Source: Croceicoccus estronivorus
Lineage (GTDB): Bacteria; Pseudomonadota; Alphaproteobacteria; Sphingomonadales; Sphingomonadaceae
Assembly: GCF_001625325.1 (NCBI RefSeq)
Contig: NZ_JRQQ01000002.1
Coordinates: forward strand, 186,001-250,000
DNA length: 64,000 bases
Direction of reading: 5' to 3'
Part shown: piece by piece, positions 40,871-49,646 of the stretch
How positions within the stretch are numbered: position 1 is the stretch's first letter
Layout: each line of letters opens with the position of its first letter
Position numbers and translations under genes: made by a program
Notes under the pieces: generated by a model
What the model saw: the letters and a program-made list of their open reading frames with translations, nothing else
What the model was told of the DNA's origin: nothing
Database searches by the model: none

Positions 40871-41682
40871 TTGTTACCCTTCACGGCATCCATGCCGGCA
40901 ACCATCCATTGCCCGGTTTGACCATAGGCTGATGCATGCCCGAGCTGGTGAATGTCAAAACAGCTTTGCAGGGCTGCGCTTTGTCCCATGATATCCATCG
41001 TTTGATTGACCGCCCTCTTGGCCATTGCCAACGCGTGGGGGTGCATCTTGGATATGTCGGCGGCAAGCGCGCGGGCCTGGGTTTCGAGATCGGCCAGCGG
41101 AACCACCCGGTTGACCATCCCGCGACGCTCGGCCTCGTGGGCATCTATCGGACGCGCAGTAAACAGCATTTCCTTGGCCTTGCGCGGGCCCAGTTCCCAG
41201 GTATGTCCGTGATATTCGACCCCACCTATTCCCATCATCACGACAGGGTCGGAAAAGCGCGCATTGTCGGCGGCAATGATGATATCGCATGGCCAGGCGA
41301 GCAACAGCCCGCCCGCGATGCAAGCCCCTTGAACGGCCGCTATCGTAGGCTTGGGAATGTCGCGCCACTTCTTGGAAAAACCGAGGTAATATTTGGCTTC
41401 CCATTCGTGGATACCAAGCATCCCCCGCTCAGGAATGGTTTCCTCAATGCGCTGGAAAGCCCCTTTGGCCATTTCCTCAGGGCTGATGTCATGCCCCGCG
41501 GAAAAGTGCGGCCCATCAGCCCGAAGAAGCACTACACGAACCCCCTCGTCCTCCGCAGCCTGATCGAAGGCCACGTTCAATTCTTCGAGGAATTGCTGAT
41601 TCTGCGCGTTACGCCTCTCGGGACGGTTGAGCGTGATTGTCGCCACGCGATCGTCGACTGAATAGTCGATAAATTCTGCCAC
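40867..41682 (-). CDS. Crotonase-fold protein (enoyl-CoA hydratase/isomerase superfamily)
   Basis: This 271-residue protein starts with GTG behind a strong GGAGG. The oxyanion residues lie in HFSAGHDISPEE and GACIAGGLLLAWPCDI, again without the CE glutamate; the second position reads SDPVVMMGIGGVEYHGH. HGH and Glu in VEYHG may supply chemistry. Substrate is probably an acyl-CoA from ring or side-chain breakdown. It is the first gene of the crotonase-crotonase-PRISE operon. Confidence 0.85.
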   Translation of the reverse strand: MAEFIDYSVDDRVATITLNRPERRNAQNQQFLEELNVAFDQAAEDEGVRVVLLRADGPHFSAGHDISPEEMAKGAFQRIEETIPERGMLGIHEWEAKYYLGFSKKWRDIPKPTIAAVQGACIAGGLLLAWPCDIIIAADNARFSDPVVMMGIGGVEYHGHTWELGPRKAKEMLFTARPIDAHEAERRGMVNRVVPLADLETQARALAADISKMHPHALAMAKRAVNQTMDIMGQSAALQSCFDIHQLGHASAYGQTGQWMVAGMDAVKGNK

Positions 41683-41747
41683 TGGAAATCCTCCTTGCGC
41701 TACAGAGTGTAGCCGTGTTGCCTTGCCCGCACCAGTTAGGAGCGGGC

Positions 41748-41763
41748 TTCCGGATGGTCGGAA
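41748..41763. promoter_or_regulatory. TTCCR-N6-YGGAA operator, copy 4
   Basis: TTCCGGATGGTCGGAA, with full CGGAA/TTCCG symmetry, lies between the divergent crotonase (start 41682) and acyl-CoA dehydrogenase (start 41839) genes. Confidence 0.7.
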
Positions 41764-41838
41764 GGCGTTGCTCGCAAAATTGACAATACGCGAGCAGGAT
41801 GCGGATGCAGCCGCTCCATTCAAGAACCGGAGCTATTG

Positions 41839-43929
41839 ATGAATCTCGACCTCGACGAACAGCAGATGCTGATGGCCGAAACGGCCGATCGCTTTTTCCG
41901 GGCGAGATCTTCGATGGACGAGGCGCGAGCGGCCGATGCCGGTATCGCCATGACGCTTTGGCAAGAAGCCGTGGAAATGGGCTTCATCGCCATGCGCATG
42001 CCGGAAGATGCAGGTGGCTCAGACGTTGGGTTGATGGACGCCGCTCTGGTGTGCGAAGCGGCAGGCCGTGTCGTTGCGCCCATCCCTATCGCGGATTCAA
42101 TGGCCGCTTATCGCCTTCTCGCGAAACTCAATAGCCCGACCGCCCACGAGATGACCGGTTCGATCGCGGACACGCCGCTGGCTTTCCATCCCCAAGATAG
42201 TGCGACAATTCTCTCGTGCGAAGGTGGGGAGATTATTGCGACCAGCCCCTCCGGCGAACGCGCTGTTGTTGCACAGGGCAACGAAATCTCCACGTTGTTC
42301 GAAGCGGCCTGGGAAGAATGCGGGCTCTTGCGCACGTCCTACCTGATCGGCGCGACTACGGAGGCTATAGAACTTGCTTCGGCTTATGCCTGCGAAAGAA
42401 CCCAGTTCGAACGGCCAATCGGCTCATTCCAGGGGGTTGCGTTCCCACTGGCTGAATCGATCACCGACATAGAAGGTGCCCGCCTGTTGACGTGGCACGC
42501 GATTTGTACGCTCGCCAGCGGAAGCAACAAGGCGGCTGCCCTCATCCCGATGGCCCAATGGTGGACGGCGAAATCCGCCAGAACCGCCGCTACGCGGAGC
42601 CTCCGGACGTTTGGCGGATATGGTCTGTCTCTCGAATACGACATTCATCTGTATTTCAAGGCGATCAATCGCATGGCCCTCGCTGAGGGCGATCCGGACA
42701 AACTGCTTCTGACCGTCGGCAAAAGACTGTGGCATGGTGAAAAGGTCAGCCTGCCTGATGCGGGCGAACCCGGTATCGAGACGGGGCTTGGCGCTGAGGC
42801 TGAAGCCTTCGCGGAAGAAGTTCGCCAGTTCTTCAAGGCTGAAATGACGCCTGAGCTGCAAGCCAAGGCTCACCATTCGACGGAAGGGCATGATCCCGAC
42901 TTCCACCTCAAGCTAGCAGCGGCAGGCCTAGCCTATCCAGACTGGCCCAAGAAGTGGGGCGGCCGGGAAGTGAGCGCCATGGCCGTTACTGCTCTTGGCC
43001 GCGTGTTCGAGGAGTATCGCTGGACCCGCGTTCCCATCGGCTGCTCCAATATGGGGGCCCGTATGGTCATGAAATTCGGCTCGCCAGAATTGCAGGAAGA
43101 AGTTTTACCTCCGATCATTCAGGGGCGAGCACTCAGCTGTCTGGGCTTCACGGAGCCGGGATCGGGTTCAGACATGTTCGCGGCACGCACCCGGGCGACA
43201 CGGGATGGTGACGACTGGATCATCAGCGGTCAGAAGATGTTCACTACCGGTGCGCACATTTCCGATTACGTTCTGCTGATCGCGCGCACCAATCCGGACA
43301 AGCCGAAACACCGCGGCATCACAATCTTCTTCTTCCCGATGAACCTGCCCGGCGTTTCAATCCAACCTGTCCATACGCTGCAGGATGAACGGACAAATAT
43401 CACCTTCTATGACGAGGTCCGCGTGCCGGATCGTTACCGGCTTGGTGAAGTCGACGGTGGGCTGAATGTTATGGCAGCCGCAATGGAGATCGAGCACGGC
43501 GGCGAAGGCTATCACATCAACCATCGCAGCCTGATGGAGGCAGTGGAGCAATGGACTCACGCCCCCGATTCACATGGCAAGCGTCCCATAGATGATCCTA
43601 CGGTTCTGACCGCGGTCGCCCGGGTCGCAACGCATCTCGAGATCGCTGATCTGCTGTGCCGTCGTGCGACCTGGGCCGGGTCGGTCGGAGCGGGCAGCCG
43701 CGCCAGCGGCCCTATGGCGAAGCTTTTCGCTACCGAAATCTATATGCACGACGCCGCGGATATGGTTGCACTCGCTGCCCCTGCCTCACTCCATCACGAA
43801 ACATCCGCCCTGTCGGAAATAGAAGATCGGCATCGCCAGTCGATCAGCCAGACCATCTATGGCGGAACAAGCGAGGTTCACCGGGGCATTATCGCACAGT
43901 ACGCCTTGAACCTTCCCCGCGCGAGTTGA
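41839..43929 (+). CDS. Double-domain acyl-CoA dehydrogenase fusion
   Basis: This 696-residue protein contains two acyl-CoA dehydrogenase units. Residues about 1-300 form a reduced unit (LDLDEQQMLMAETADRFF, FERPIGSFQGVAFPLAE). Residues about 320-696 form a complete unit with the FAD/substrate segment GFTEPGSGSDMFAART, ISGQKMFTTGAH and the C-terminal YGGTSEVHRGIIAQ. A single-chain alpha-beta pair replaces the two-gene heteromers seen for steroid side-chain dehydrogenases; FadE34 is a known precedent. ATG 41839 has GGAG upstream. Confidence 0.88.
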   Translation: MNLDLDEQQMLMAETADRFFRARSSMDEARAADAGIAMTLWQEAVEMGFIAMRMPEDAGGSDVGLMDAALVCEAAGRVVAPIPIADSMAAYRLLAKLNSPTAHEMTGSIADTPLAFHPQDSATILSCEGGEIIATSPSGERAVVAQGNEISTLFEAAWEECGLLRTSYLIGATTEAIELASAYACERTQFERPIGSFQGVAFPLAESITDIEGARLLTWHAICTLASGSNKAAALIPMAQWWTAKSARTAATRSLRTFGGYGLSLEYDIHLYFKAINRMALAEGDPDKLLLTVGKRLWHGEKVSLPDAGEPGIETGLGAEAEAFAEEVRQFFKAEMTPELQAKAHHSTEGHDPDFHLKLAAAGLAYPDWPKKWGGREVSAMAVTALGRVFEEYRWTRVPIGCSNMGARMVMKFGSPELQEEVLPPIIQGRALSCLGFTEPGSGSDMFAARTRATRDGDDWIISGQKMFTTGAHISDYVLLIARTNPDKPKHRGITIFFFPMNLPGVSIQPVHTLQDERTNITFYDEVRVPDRYRLGEVDGGLNVMAAAMEIEHGGEGYHINHRSLMEAVEQWTHAPDSHGKRPIDDPTVLTAVARVATHLEIADLLCRRATWAGSVGAGSRASGPMAKLFATEIYMHDAADMVALAAPASLHHETSALSEIEDRHRQSISQTIYGGTSEVHRGIIAQYALNLPRAS

Positions 43930-43953
43930 CCACGACAGCCATCGCCAGGCACC

Positions 43954-43969
43954 TTCCACGTAGGCGGAA
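43954..43969. promoter_or_regulatory. TTCCR-N6-YGGAA operator, copy 5
   Basis: TTCCACGTAGGCGGAA is located 89 bp upstream of the amidohydrolase start and 24 bp after the acyl-CoA dehydrogenase stop, giving the amidohydrolase-ligase pair its own promoter. Confidence 0.6.
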
Positions 43970-44058
43970 AGGCGCTTGGCAGCGTTGACGAGAGGCCTTC
44001 CCGCGAGGGAAAAGGACGCCAACAGCCAAACATCATCTGTAATTTTTGCGAGAGCGTT

Positions 44059-45249
44059 ATGACCGCTACCCTTCCCTTCCCCGTTTACGACGCGGACAAT
44101 CATTTCTACGAACCCGAAGACGCCCTGTTTCGCCACCTCCCCAAAAAGTGGCAAAGAGATTTTCGTTACATCACGGAAAGCAACGGCCGTCGGCGTCTGG
44201 CAATCAATTCCCGCATTTCGGATTATCTGCCGAACCCCACGTTTGAACGGGTTGCTGCGCCAGGCACTCATGTAAAGTATTACAAGGCGCAGAACCCCGA
44301 AGGCCTGTCGATGCGTGAACTGGCGGGCAAGCCGGTTACCCCTCCCCCAGCCTGGCGTTACGGTGCCGACCGTATGGCTGTGCTCGACGAACAGAATGTG
44401 CAAGCCGCTTTGATGTTTCCTACGCTGTTTTCAGTGATCGAACATGGCCTGTCCTATAATCATGACCTGCTGCACGATGCGCTGCATTCGTTGAACCAGT
44501 GGGTATCGGAAGAATGGGGCTTCCATCGTGATGAACGCCTGTTCGGTGTGCCGGTAATCGGCCTTGCCAACATGGACCGCGCGATCGAAGAACTGGAATG
44601 GTTGCTCAAACAAGGCGCCCGTACGGTCAATTTACGTCCGTCTCCGGTCCCCGGTTATCGCGGTGGGCGCTCTCCCGGCCTGAAGGATTTCGATCCGTTC
44701 TGGGCGCGGGTGAACGAGGCAAAGATTTTCGTCACGATCCATGCGTCGAATTCTGACTATGACAATCTCATCACGATGTGGACCGGCGGTTCCGAGTGGC
44801 TGCCGTTCGAATCCGATCCGCTGGTCAACTGCCTGCGTATCATTGAGCGTGCGATTGCCGACACATTGTCCGCAATCATTTGCGGCGGTGTATTCCAGCG
44901 CTTTCCCGACGTCCGTGTGGTCAGTGTCGAGAACGGCGCCAAGTGGGTTGGACCGCTGATAGAGACACTGGAGCACGTTTACGGCCAGATGCCCCAGAAA
45001 TTCAGCTTCGATCCGGTCGAGCATTTCCATCGGAATGTCTTTGTCACGCCGTTCGTCGAGGACAATTGGGACAAGGTCGGAGAGCTGATGCAGACCAATC
45101 GCATCCTCTTCGGCAGCGACTACCCGCATCCGGAAGGGACTGAGCGGCCGCTTGACTTCCTTGAGGAATTGGCATCCTTCAACATGACTCAGAAGGAGCA
45201 AATCATGTCCAGCAACCTCAAGGGCCTTCTCGAGGGCAAGAGAGACTGA
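44059..45249 (+). CDS. Amidohydrolase_2 family TIM-barrel protein
   Basis: This 396-residue protein belongs to the ACMSD/gamma-resorcylate decarboxylase-like amidohydrolases. The N-terminal metal site reads YDADNHFYEP, a variant with one His lost. IHASN, a late ENGAKW and the terminal FGSDYPHPEGT Asp complete the barrel motifs. Members hydrolyse or decarboxylate ring and lactone compounds, and many in catabolic clusters act on CoA thioesters or cyclic diketones. The function here is open. It is followed 2 bp later by the CoA-ligase gene. Confidence 0.82.
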   Translation: MTATLPFPVYDADNHFYEPEDALFRHLPKKWQRDFRYITESNGRRRLAINSRISDYLPNPTFERVAAPGTHVKYYKAQNPEGLSMRELAGKPVTPPPAWRYGADRMAVLDEQNVQAALMFPTLFSVIEHGLSYNHDLLHDALHSLNQWVSEEWGFHRDERLFGVPVIGLANMDRAIEELEWLLKQGARTVNLRPSPVPGYRGGRSPGLKDFDPFWARVNEAKIFVTIHASNSDYDNLITMWTGGSEWLPFESDPLVNCLRIIERAIADTLSAIICGGVFQRFPDVRVVSVENGAKWVGPLIETLEHVYGQMPQKFSFDPVEHFHRNVFVTPFVEDNWDKVGELMQTNRILFGSDYPHPEGTERPLDFLEELASFNMTQKEQIMSSNLKGLLEGKRD

Positions 45250-45251
45250 GC

Positions 45252-46733
45252 GTGGGAGATGTTGTCGACAAGCTGCGGGATAACCTCCGGGCCCGCAGCG
45301 ACCTGCGCGGAATCGAATATCAGGGGAAATGGGTAACCTGGGGTGAAGTGGCACGGTTCGGTGAAGCCGTCGTTGCCGCAGTGGATGCAACCGGTTGCCC
45401 ACCCGATGCCCGTGTCGGAGTTATAATCCGCAACCGTCTGACTCATGCGGCGACGGTTGTGGGATTGTTGGCCCAACGCCGCTCGATCAGTTTCATTTAC
45501 CCTTTCCTGCCTCCAGCAGCTCTCGTCGAGGCGGTGAGTTCGCTCGGAGCCGGGGCGATCATCGCCGATGTGGAAGACTGGCCTAATTTCCGCGATGCGG
45601 TGAAAGATGCCGGCAGCGCCGGTATCGAGCTTAGTTCTTTCGATAGCGCGCCAGCCCCTGTGGCCGGTCTTGAAACCTGCCTGAAACATCATGCAGGTCT
45701 GGATACCGGCAGCGAAGGCGGCATCGAGGTATTGTCCAGCGGCACCACAGGTCCGCCAAAACGGATTGCCATGCCGTTGCGCTTACTTGAACGCGCCGTT
45801 GCGAGCGCCCCCGGGGGCGAAGCCGACGAAATACCGGAGGTACAACTCAACATCTGGCCGCTGGGCGGCGTGGGCGGCGTGTGTCTGCTGATGTCCAGTG
45901 CCGTCAACGGCACTCCTCTGGTCATGTTCGAACGTTTCTCTGTGGATGCCTTGGTGGAATCCATCCGCCGCCATCGCCCATCCACTCTCGGCCTGAATCC
46001 CACCGCCATCAGCATGCTGATGGACGCGAATGTCTCGGTCGATGACATGAAGAGCGTGCAAAGCGTATCGGGAGGATCGGCTTACCTGGACCCCGATCTG
46101 CAAGATCGTTTTGAAGAACGCTATGGCATTCCCATCCTCTGGGGTATGGGCGCGACGGAATTCTGCGGCACGATCGTGCGCTGGACACCGCAAATGCGGG
46201 AAAAGGTCGGCAATTCCAAACGCGGCAGCACGGGGTTGCCCATGCCAGGCGTGGAAATCAAAGCTGTGGACCCTGAAACCGGAGAGGCAGTACCTCCCGG
46301 GCACGAAGGCTTGATGGAGGTACATTGCCCCGCCGTCCGGCCTGACTGGGTGCGCACAACCGATCTCGTAATGATCGACGAGGATGGCTACGTCTTCCAT
46401 CGCGGCCGTTATGATGGCGCGATCGTGCGCGGCGGGTTCAAGATTTTACCTGAACGCGTGGTGGATGTTCTGCGCGCTCATCCTTCAGTTGCCGATGCTT
46501 CCGTGGTTGGTATGCCCGATGCCCGCCTGGGCGAAGTACCTGTCGCCGCGGTTGAACTGCTAGAAAGCGCACCGACAGTCAGCGAGCAGGCTTTGTTGGA
46601 CCACGTCAGGACAAATCTGCCTCCAACGCATATTCCTGCGCGACTGCGGATTGTCGATGCCCTGCCCCGCACACCTTCACTCAAGGTCAGCCTGAATGAT
46701 GTGAAGGATATGTTCGCCGAAAAGGTCAGTTAA
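45252..46733 (+). CDS. Acyl-CoA synthetase-like AMP-dependent ligase
   Basis: This 493-residue adenylate-forming enzyme has the ATP loop LSSGTTGPPK (161-170), WGMGATEFCG, the hinge region GRYDGAIVRGGFKILPERVV and the C-terminal catalytic Lys in RTPSLKVSLND. It should activate a carboxylic acid to its CoA thioester. GTG at 45252 lies 2 bp after the amidohydrolase stop, so translation is coupled. It supplies the substrate for the dehydrogenase and crotonases. Confidence 0.88.
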   Translation: MGDVVDKLRDNLRARSDLRGIEYQGKWVTWGEVARFGEAVVAAVDATGCPPDARVGVIIRNRLTHAATVVGLLAQRRSISFIYPFLPPAALVEAVSSLGAGAIIADVEDWPNFRDAVKDAGSAGIELSSFDSAPAPVAGLETCLKHHAGLDTGSEGGIEVLSSGTTGPPKRIAMPLRLLERAVASAPGGEADEIPEVQLNIWPLGGVGGVCLLMSSAVNGTPLVMFERFSVDALVESIRRHRPSTLGLNPTAISMLMDANVSVDDMKSVQSVSGGSAYLDPDLQDRFEERYGIPILWGMGATEFCGTIVRWTPQMREKVGNSKRGSTGLPMPGVEIKAVDPETGEAVPPGHEGLMEVHCPAVRPDWVRTTDLVMIDEDGYVFHRGRYDGAIVRGGFKILPERVVDVLRAHPSVADASVVGMPDARLGEVPVAAVELLESAPTVSEQALLDHVRTNLPPTHIPARLRIVDALPRTPSLKVSLNDVKDMFAEKVS

Positions 46734-46741
46734 TCCAGGAA

Positions 46742-46777
46742 GGCGCAGGCGAGAGGCAATGTCCTCCAACCTGCGCC
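46742..46777. terminator. Terminator between convergent ligase and SMP-30 genes
   Basis: GGCGCAGG and CCTGCGCC form a perfect 8-bp stem with a 20-nt loop, 8 bp after the ligase stop and 17 bp from the SMP-30 stop. No clear T-run on either side. Confidence 0.5.
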
Positions 46778-46793
46778 CCTGACTGCCTCAGAT

Positions 46794-47690
46794 TCAGCCG
46801 CCAAACCGGCGTTCCGGCAGCCCTCTCACACCCAGTCCGTGAACGGCGAACAGCTTTCCGTCGAAAGGCGTTTCGGGCACCTCGCTGGGTATGTTCATCC
46901 CTGTGACGAACAGAATGTCCAGATCAGGCCCCCCGAACATCAGGCTGGTCGGTTTCGGTGTCGGCATGGTCACGATGCGATCAAGCGACCCATCCGGGGC
47001 ATATCGCCGCAATTCGCCTTTACCGCTGTAGGCACCATTCGCCGCCGACCAGAGATAGCCTTCCTCGTCAACGGTGGCGCCATCAGGAATGCAGTTGGCC
47101 GCGAGGCGGGCAAACTCTCTCTTGTTGCTCGCCACTCCGGATTTCGCGTCCCAATCGTAGGCAAAGATAGTGTCGTCCGTGCTTTCCGTGAAATAGAAGG
47201 TGGACTGATCCGGGCTCCAGCAGGGTCCGTTGGAAACCGACATGCCGCTTTCGAGCCGATGCAGGCTTAGATCCGTGTCCAGCCGGTAAAGGGCGCCACG
47301 CCGATCCGGGCGGGCCGGTGGATCGAATACTGTCTCCATATCAAGAGAGCCGACGATAAAGCGGCCAAGGCTATCGACCTTGCCATCATTGAGGCGGACA
47401 TTTTCCTGCCCTTCCTCCGGGTGGGCCACGAGTTCGAGCTTTTCGCTATCGAAATCGAAAAAATGCAGGCCGGTTTCGAGCGCAAGCAGCGCTCCACCGT
47501 TCTCGCGCAAGGCCAGCGATCCGATCGCCGCAGGCAATTCCCAGGTCCGCACATCGCTGCCATCGGCGGAACAGCGCCAGATCTGGTTCTTCATACTGTC
47601 GATCCAGTAAAGCCGCTGTTCCGCAACATCCCAGACCGGCCCCTCCCCCAATTGGTTAGTGCAATCGACGCACACCTGAATATCGGTCAT
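46794..47690 (-). CDS. SMP-30/gluconolactonase-family lactonase
   Basis: This 298-residue six-bladed propeller has metal ligands in LGEGPVWD (Glu16), SNGPCWS (Asn) and IPDGATVDEEG (Asp region). Family members hydrolyse sugar or alicyclic lactones with Ca2+ or Zn2+. Close to a Baeyer-Villiger monooxygenase, a lactone substrate is the natural inference. The start MTDIQVCVD at 47690 has GGAGACGAGG upstream. Confidence 0.87.
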   Translation of the reverse strand: MTDIQVCVDCTNQLGEGPVWDVAEQRLYWIDSMKNQIWRCSADGSDVRTWELPAAIGSLALRENGGALLALETGLHFFDFDSEKLELVAHPEEGQENVRLNDGKVDSLGRFIVGSLDMETVFDPPARPDRRGALYRLDTDLSLHRLESGMSVSNGPCWSPDQSTFYFTESTDDTIFAYDWDAKSGVASNKREFARLAANCIPDGATVDEEGYLWSAANGAYSGKGELRRYAPDGSLDRIVTMPTPKPTSLMFGGPDLDILFVTGMNIPSEVPETPFDGKLFAVHGLGVRGLPERRFGG

Positions 47691-47772
47691 CCTCGTCTCC
47701 ACTTCCGCTCTTTTGCCTTGTTTCGGTTAGTCGGTAACAAATGCCAACCCCCTGCAAGCTCGCGGCACACCC

Positions 47773-47788
47773 CTCCGCATTGATGGAA
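47773..47788. promoter_or_regulatory. Operator copy 6, one mismatch
   Basis: CTCCGCATTGATGGAA differs from the TTCCR-N6-YGGAA pattern only at the first base. It lies between the divergent SMP-30 (82 bp) and SDR (93 bp) genes, the same position as the exact copies. Confidence 0.5.
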
Positions 47789-47881
47789 AATTGCCGAACG
47801 GTCATACCCGCAGCCAGCTGTTGTATTATGGAGCGCGCCACATCGTCGTCATGCGGCCAGGAAAATTGGGAGAAGATTACC

Positions 47882-48685
47882 ATGTCATCGTTGTTCGGAC
47901 TTGAAGGGAAGAAGGCGCTGGTCGTTGGCGGCGGGCGCGGCATGGGAGAATCGACCGCTTTGCATCTTGCACAGGCAGGCTGCGATGTAGCGGTGCTGGA
48001 CAACGCCAAGGAACGCGCTGAACTTGTCGCCGATCAGGTTGCCAAGCTTGGCCGTCGGAGCATGCCCGTCGTGGCGGACATTCTCGACGAAGACTCCGTG
48101 AAGAAGGCTGTTGCCGAGGTGGAAGCCGAGCTTGGCGGCCTCGATGTATTGGTCACCATCGTCGGCCAGGCACTGTTCAAACCCCTCCTCGAAACGTCGC
48201 TGGATGAGTGGGACTCCGAACAGGCCCGCAACCTGCGTTACGTATTCGTTACCGCCAAGACCGTGGCGCAATCGATGATCGCTCGCGGAACGGGTGGTTC
48301 GATTGTGTGTGTAGGATCCATTGACGGCGTGGTCGGTGCCCCACTTCATGCAGCCTACGGCGCCGCAAAGGCCGGACTGATGCATCTGGTCAAGAGCATG
48401 GCCGCGGAATGGGGCAGAGACGGCATCCGGGTCAATTCCGTAGCCCCTGGCAGTATCACTACCCCGCGGCTACCCGAAACACCTGAATCCCTCGCCATTC
48501 TCAAGAACAGCGTCGTCCCGCTGGGCCGTCCGGGGACCACCGATGAAATCGCCGGCGCAGCTTTGTTCCTTGCTTCCAGCCTGTCCAACTATGTGACCGG
48601 GCACACATTGCTCGTAGATGGCGGTTGGATGGCCGCGAACATCTTCGACATGCGTTTCTTCGAGGTTAAAAAGTCCAACGAGTGA
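47882..48685 (+). CDS. Short-chain dehydrogenase/reductase
   Basis: This 267-residue SDR has GGGRGMG (cofactor), VTIVGQA in place of NNAG, VCVGSIDG with the catalytic Ser, YGAAK and the ending VTGHTLLVDGGW. Asp in AVLDNAKER indicates NAD(H). ATG 47882 is behind GGGAGAAG. Longer in-frame starts (47741) lack domain content. It probably oxidises an alcohol intermediate. Confidence 0.88.
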   Translation: MSSLFGLEGKKALVVGGGRGMGESTALHLAQAGCDVAVLDNAKERAELVADQVAKLGRRSMPVVADILDEDSVKKAVAEVEAELGGLDVLVTIVGQALFKPLLETSLDEWDSEQARNLRYVFVTAKTVAQSMIARGTGGSIVCVGSIDGVVGAPLHAAYGAAKAGLMHLVKSMAAEWGRDGIRVNSVAPGSITTPRLPETPESLAILKNSVVPLGRPGTTDEIAGAALFLASSLSNYVTGHTLLVDGGWMAANIFDMRFFEVKKSNE

Positions 48686-48705
48686 TCGTTTCGGACATCA
48701 CTCGT
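48678..48705. terminator. Hairpin spanning both stop codons of convergent genes
   Basis: ACGAGTGAT and ATCACTCGT form a perfect 9-bp stem around a 10-nt loop. Each arm contains the stop codon of one of the two convergent genes (SDR and hydrolase), so the same DNA ends both proteins and can end both transcripts. Confidence 0.6.
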
Positions 48706-49570
48706 CAAGAAAAGCCTGCAGATCCCCTATGAACCGATCGAAGCGGTCATGGTGGAGCCAATGTCCCGCTTCTTCGATATCTATCCGACGCACGTGTGGC
48801 ACATATTGCATCAGGTCATCGGCCATTGCGGAAGGCCAACTTTCCTTGCCGAACATCAACAAGGTCGGGCAGGCGATATTCTGCCACAGAGCAAACACGG
48901 CACTCTGTGGGATGTCGGGTGCAGGCCAATGCCGCAGGTAGTTATCGAATTTCCAGATGTAGTCGCCATCTTCAGTCCGACGGAGGCCATGTAAGGTCAG
49001 GTGCGATGCGTGATCGTCGGACAGGCGCGGGTTTTCAGCCTGCATACGTTCCTGCGCCTCCCCAACCGAAGCATAGACCCGTGCGTTGTGACCTGCAGCA
49101 CCCCTATGCTCTTCAATCCAGCGTCTGAAACGCGTCGCCATCGGAGCACTGATACGCTCCACATCGATATTGCCGGGCGCGCCAACCGCTTCGATCGCGA
49201 TGAGTTTCGAAACAGCGTCAGGATAGATGCCTGCATAGCGTAGGGCGATATGTGCTCCCATCGAATGGGCTACGATTGTTGCGGGCTCTCCTCCCAGCTC
49301 AAAGGCGAGCTGGGCCAGATCATACGTATAGGAAGCAAAGTCGTAGCGTCCCTCAGGCGACCATGCGCTATCGCCATGGCCACGAAGGTCCGGCGCGACG
49401 ACATGCCACTTCTCTGACAAGGCTTCCGCAGTCCAGTCCCAGCTGCGGCAATGATCCCTGTTCCCGTGAACAAGTATCAGCAGCGGAGCCCCGGTGTTGC
49501 CCCAATCCACATAATGCATCCTCGATCGCTGCGAGATGAAGCTTTGCGACGTCGGGCCGAAACGTGTCAT
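48698..49570 (-). CDS. Alpha/beta hydrolase
   Basis: This 290-residue hydrolase has the oxyanion segment ILVHGNRDHCRSWD, Ser103 in VAHSMGAHIAL and the late His in EEAGHWLHHDRFD. PDLRGHGDS is the usual family strand. It may hydrolyse an ester, lactone or carbon-carbon bond; meta-cleavage-type hydrolases share this pattern. Operator copy 7 is 76 bp upstream. Confidence 0.87.
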   Translation of the reverse strand: MTRFGPTSQSFISQRSRMHYVDWGNTGAPLLILVHGNRDHCRSWDWTAEALSEKWHVVAPDLRGHGDSAWSPEGRYDFASYTYDLAQLAFELGGEPATIVAHSMGAHIALRYAGIYPDAVSKLIAIEAVGAPGNIDVERISAPMATRFRRWIEEHRGAAGHNARVYASVGEAQERMQAENPRLSDDHASHLTLHGLRRTEDGDYIWKFDNYLRHWPAPDIPQSAVFALWQNIACPTLLMFGKESWPSAMADDLMQYVPHVRRIDIEEAGHWLHHDRFDRFIGDLQAFLDE

Positions 49571-49646
49571 CCTGTTCCCATCAGATTGTTTTCAATACCC
49601 GGTTCCTGCACTCCCGCACGCCCGGCACGAGCCGGAAAACCGGAGA

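Noticed and set aside
47720-47740. TTTCGGTTAGTCGGTAA as another operator copy
   Set aside because: Spacing and arms do not match TTCC-N8-GGAA; the better match in that promoter is at 47773.
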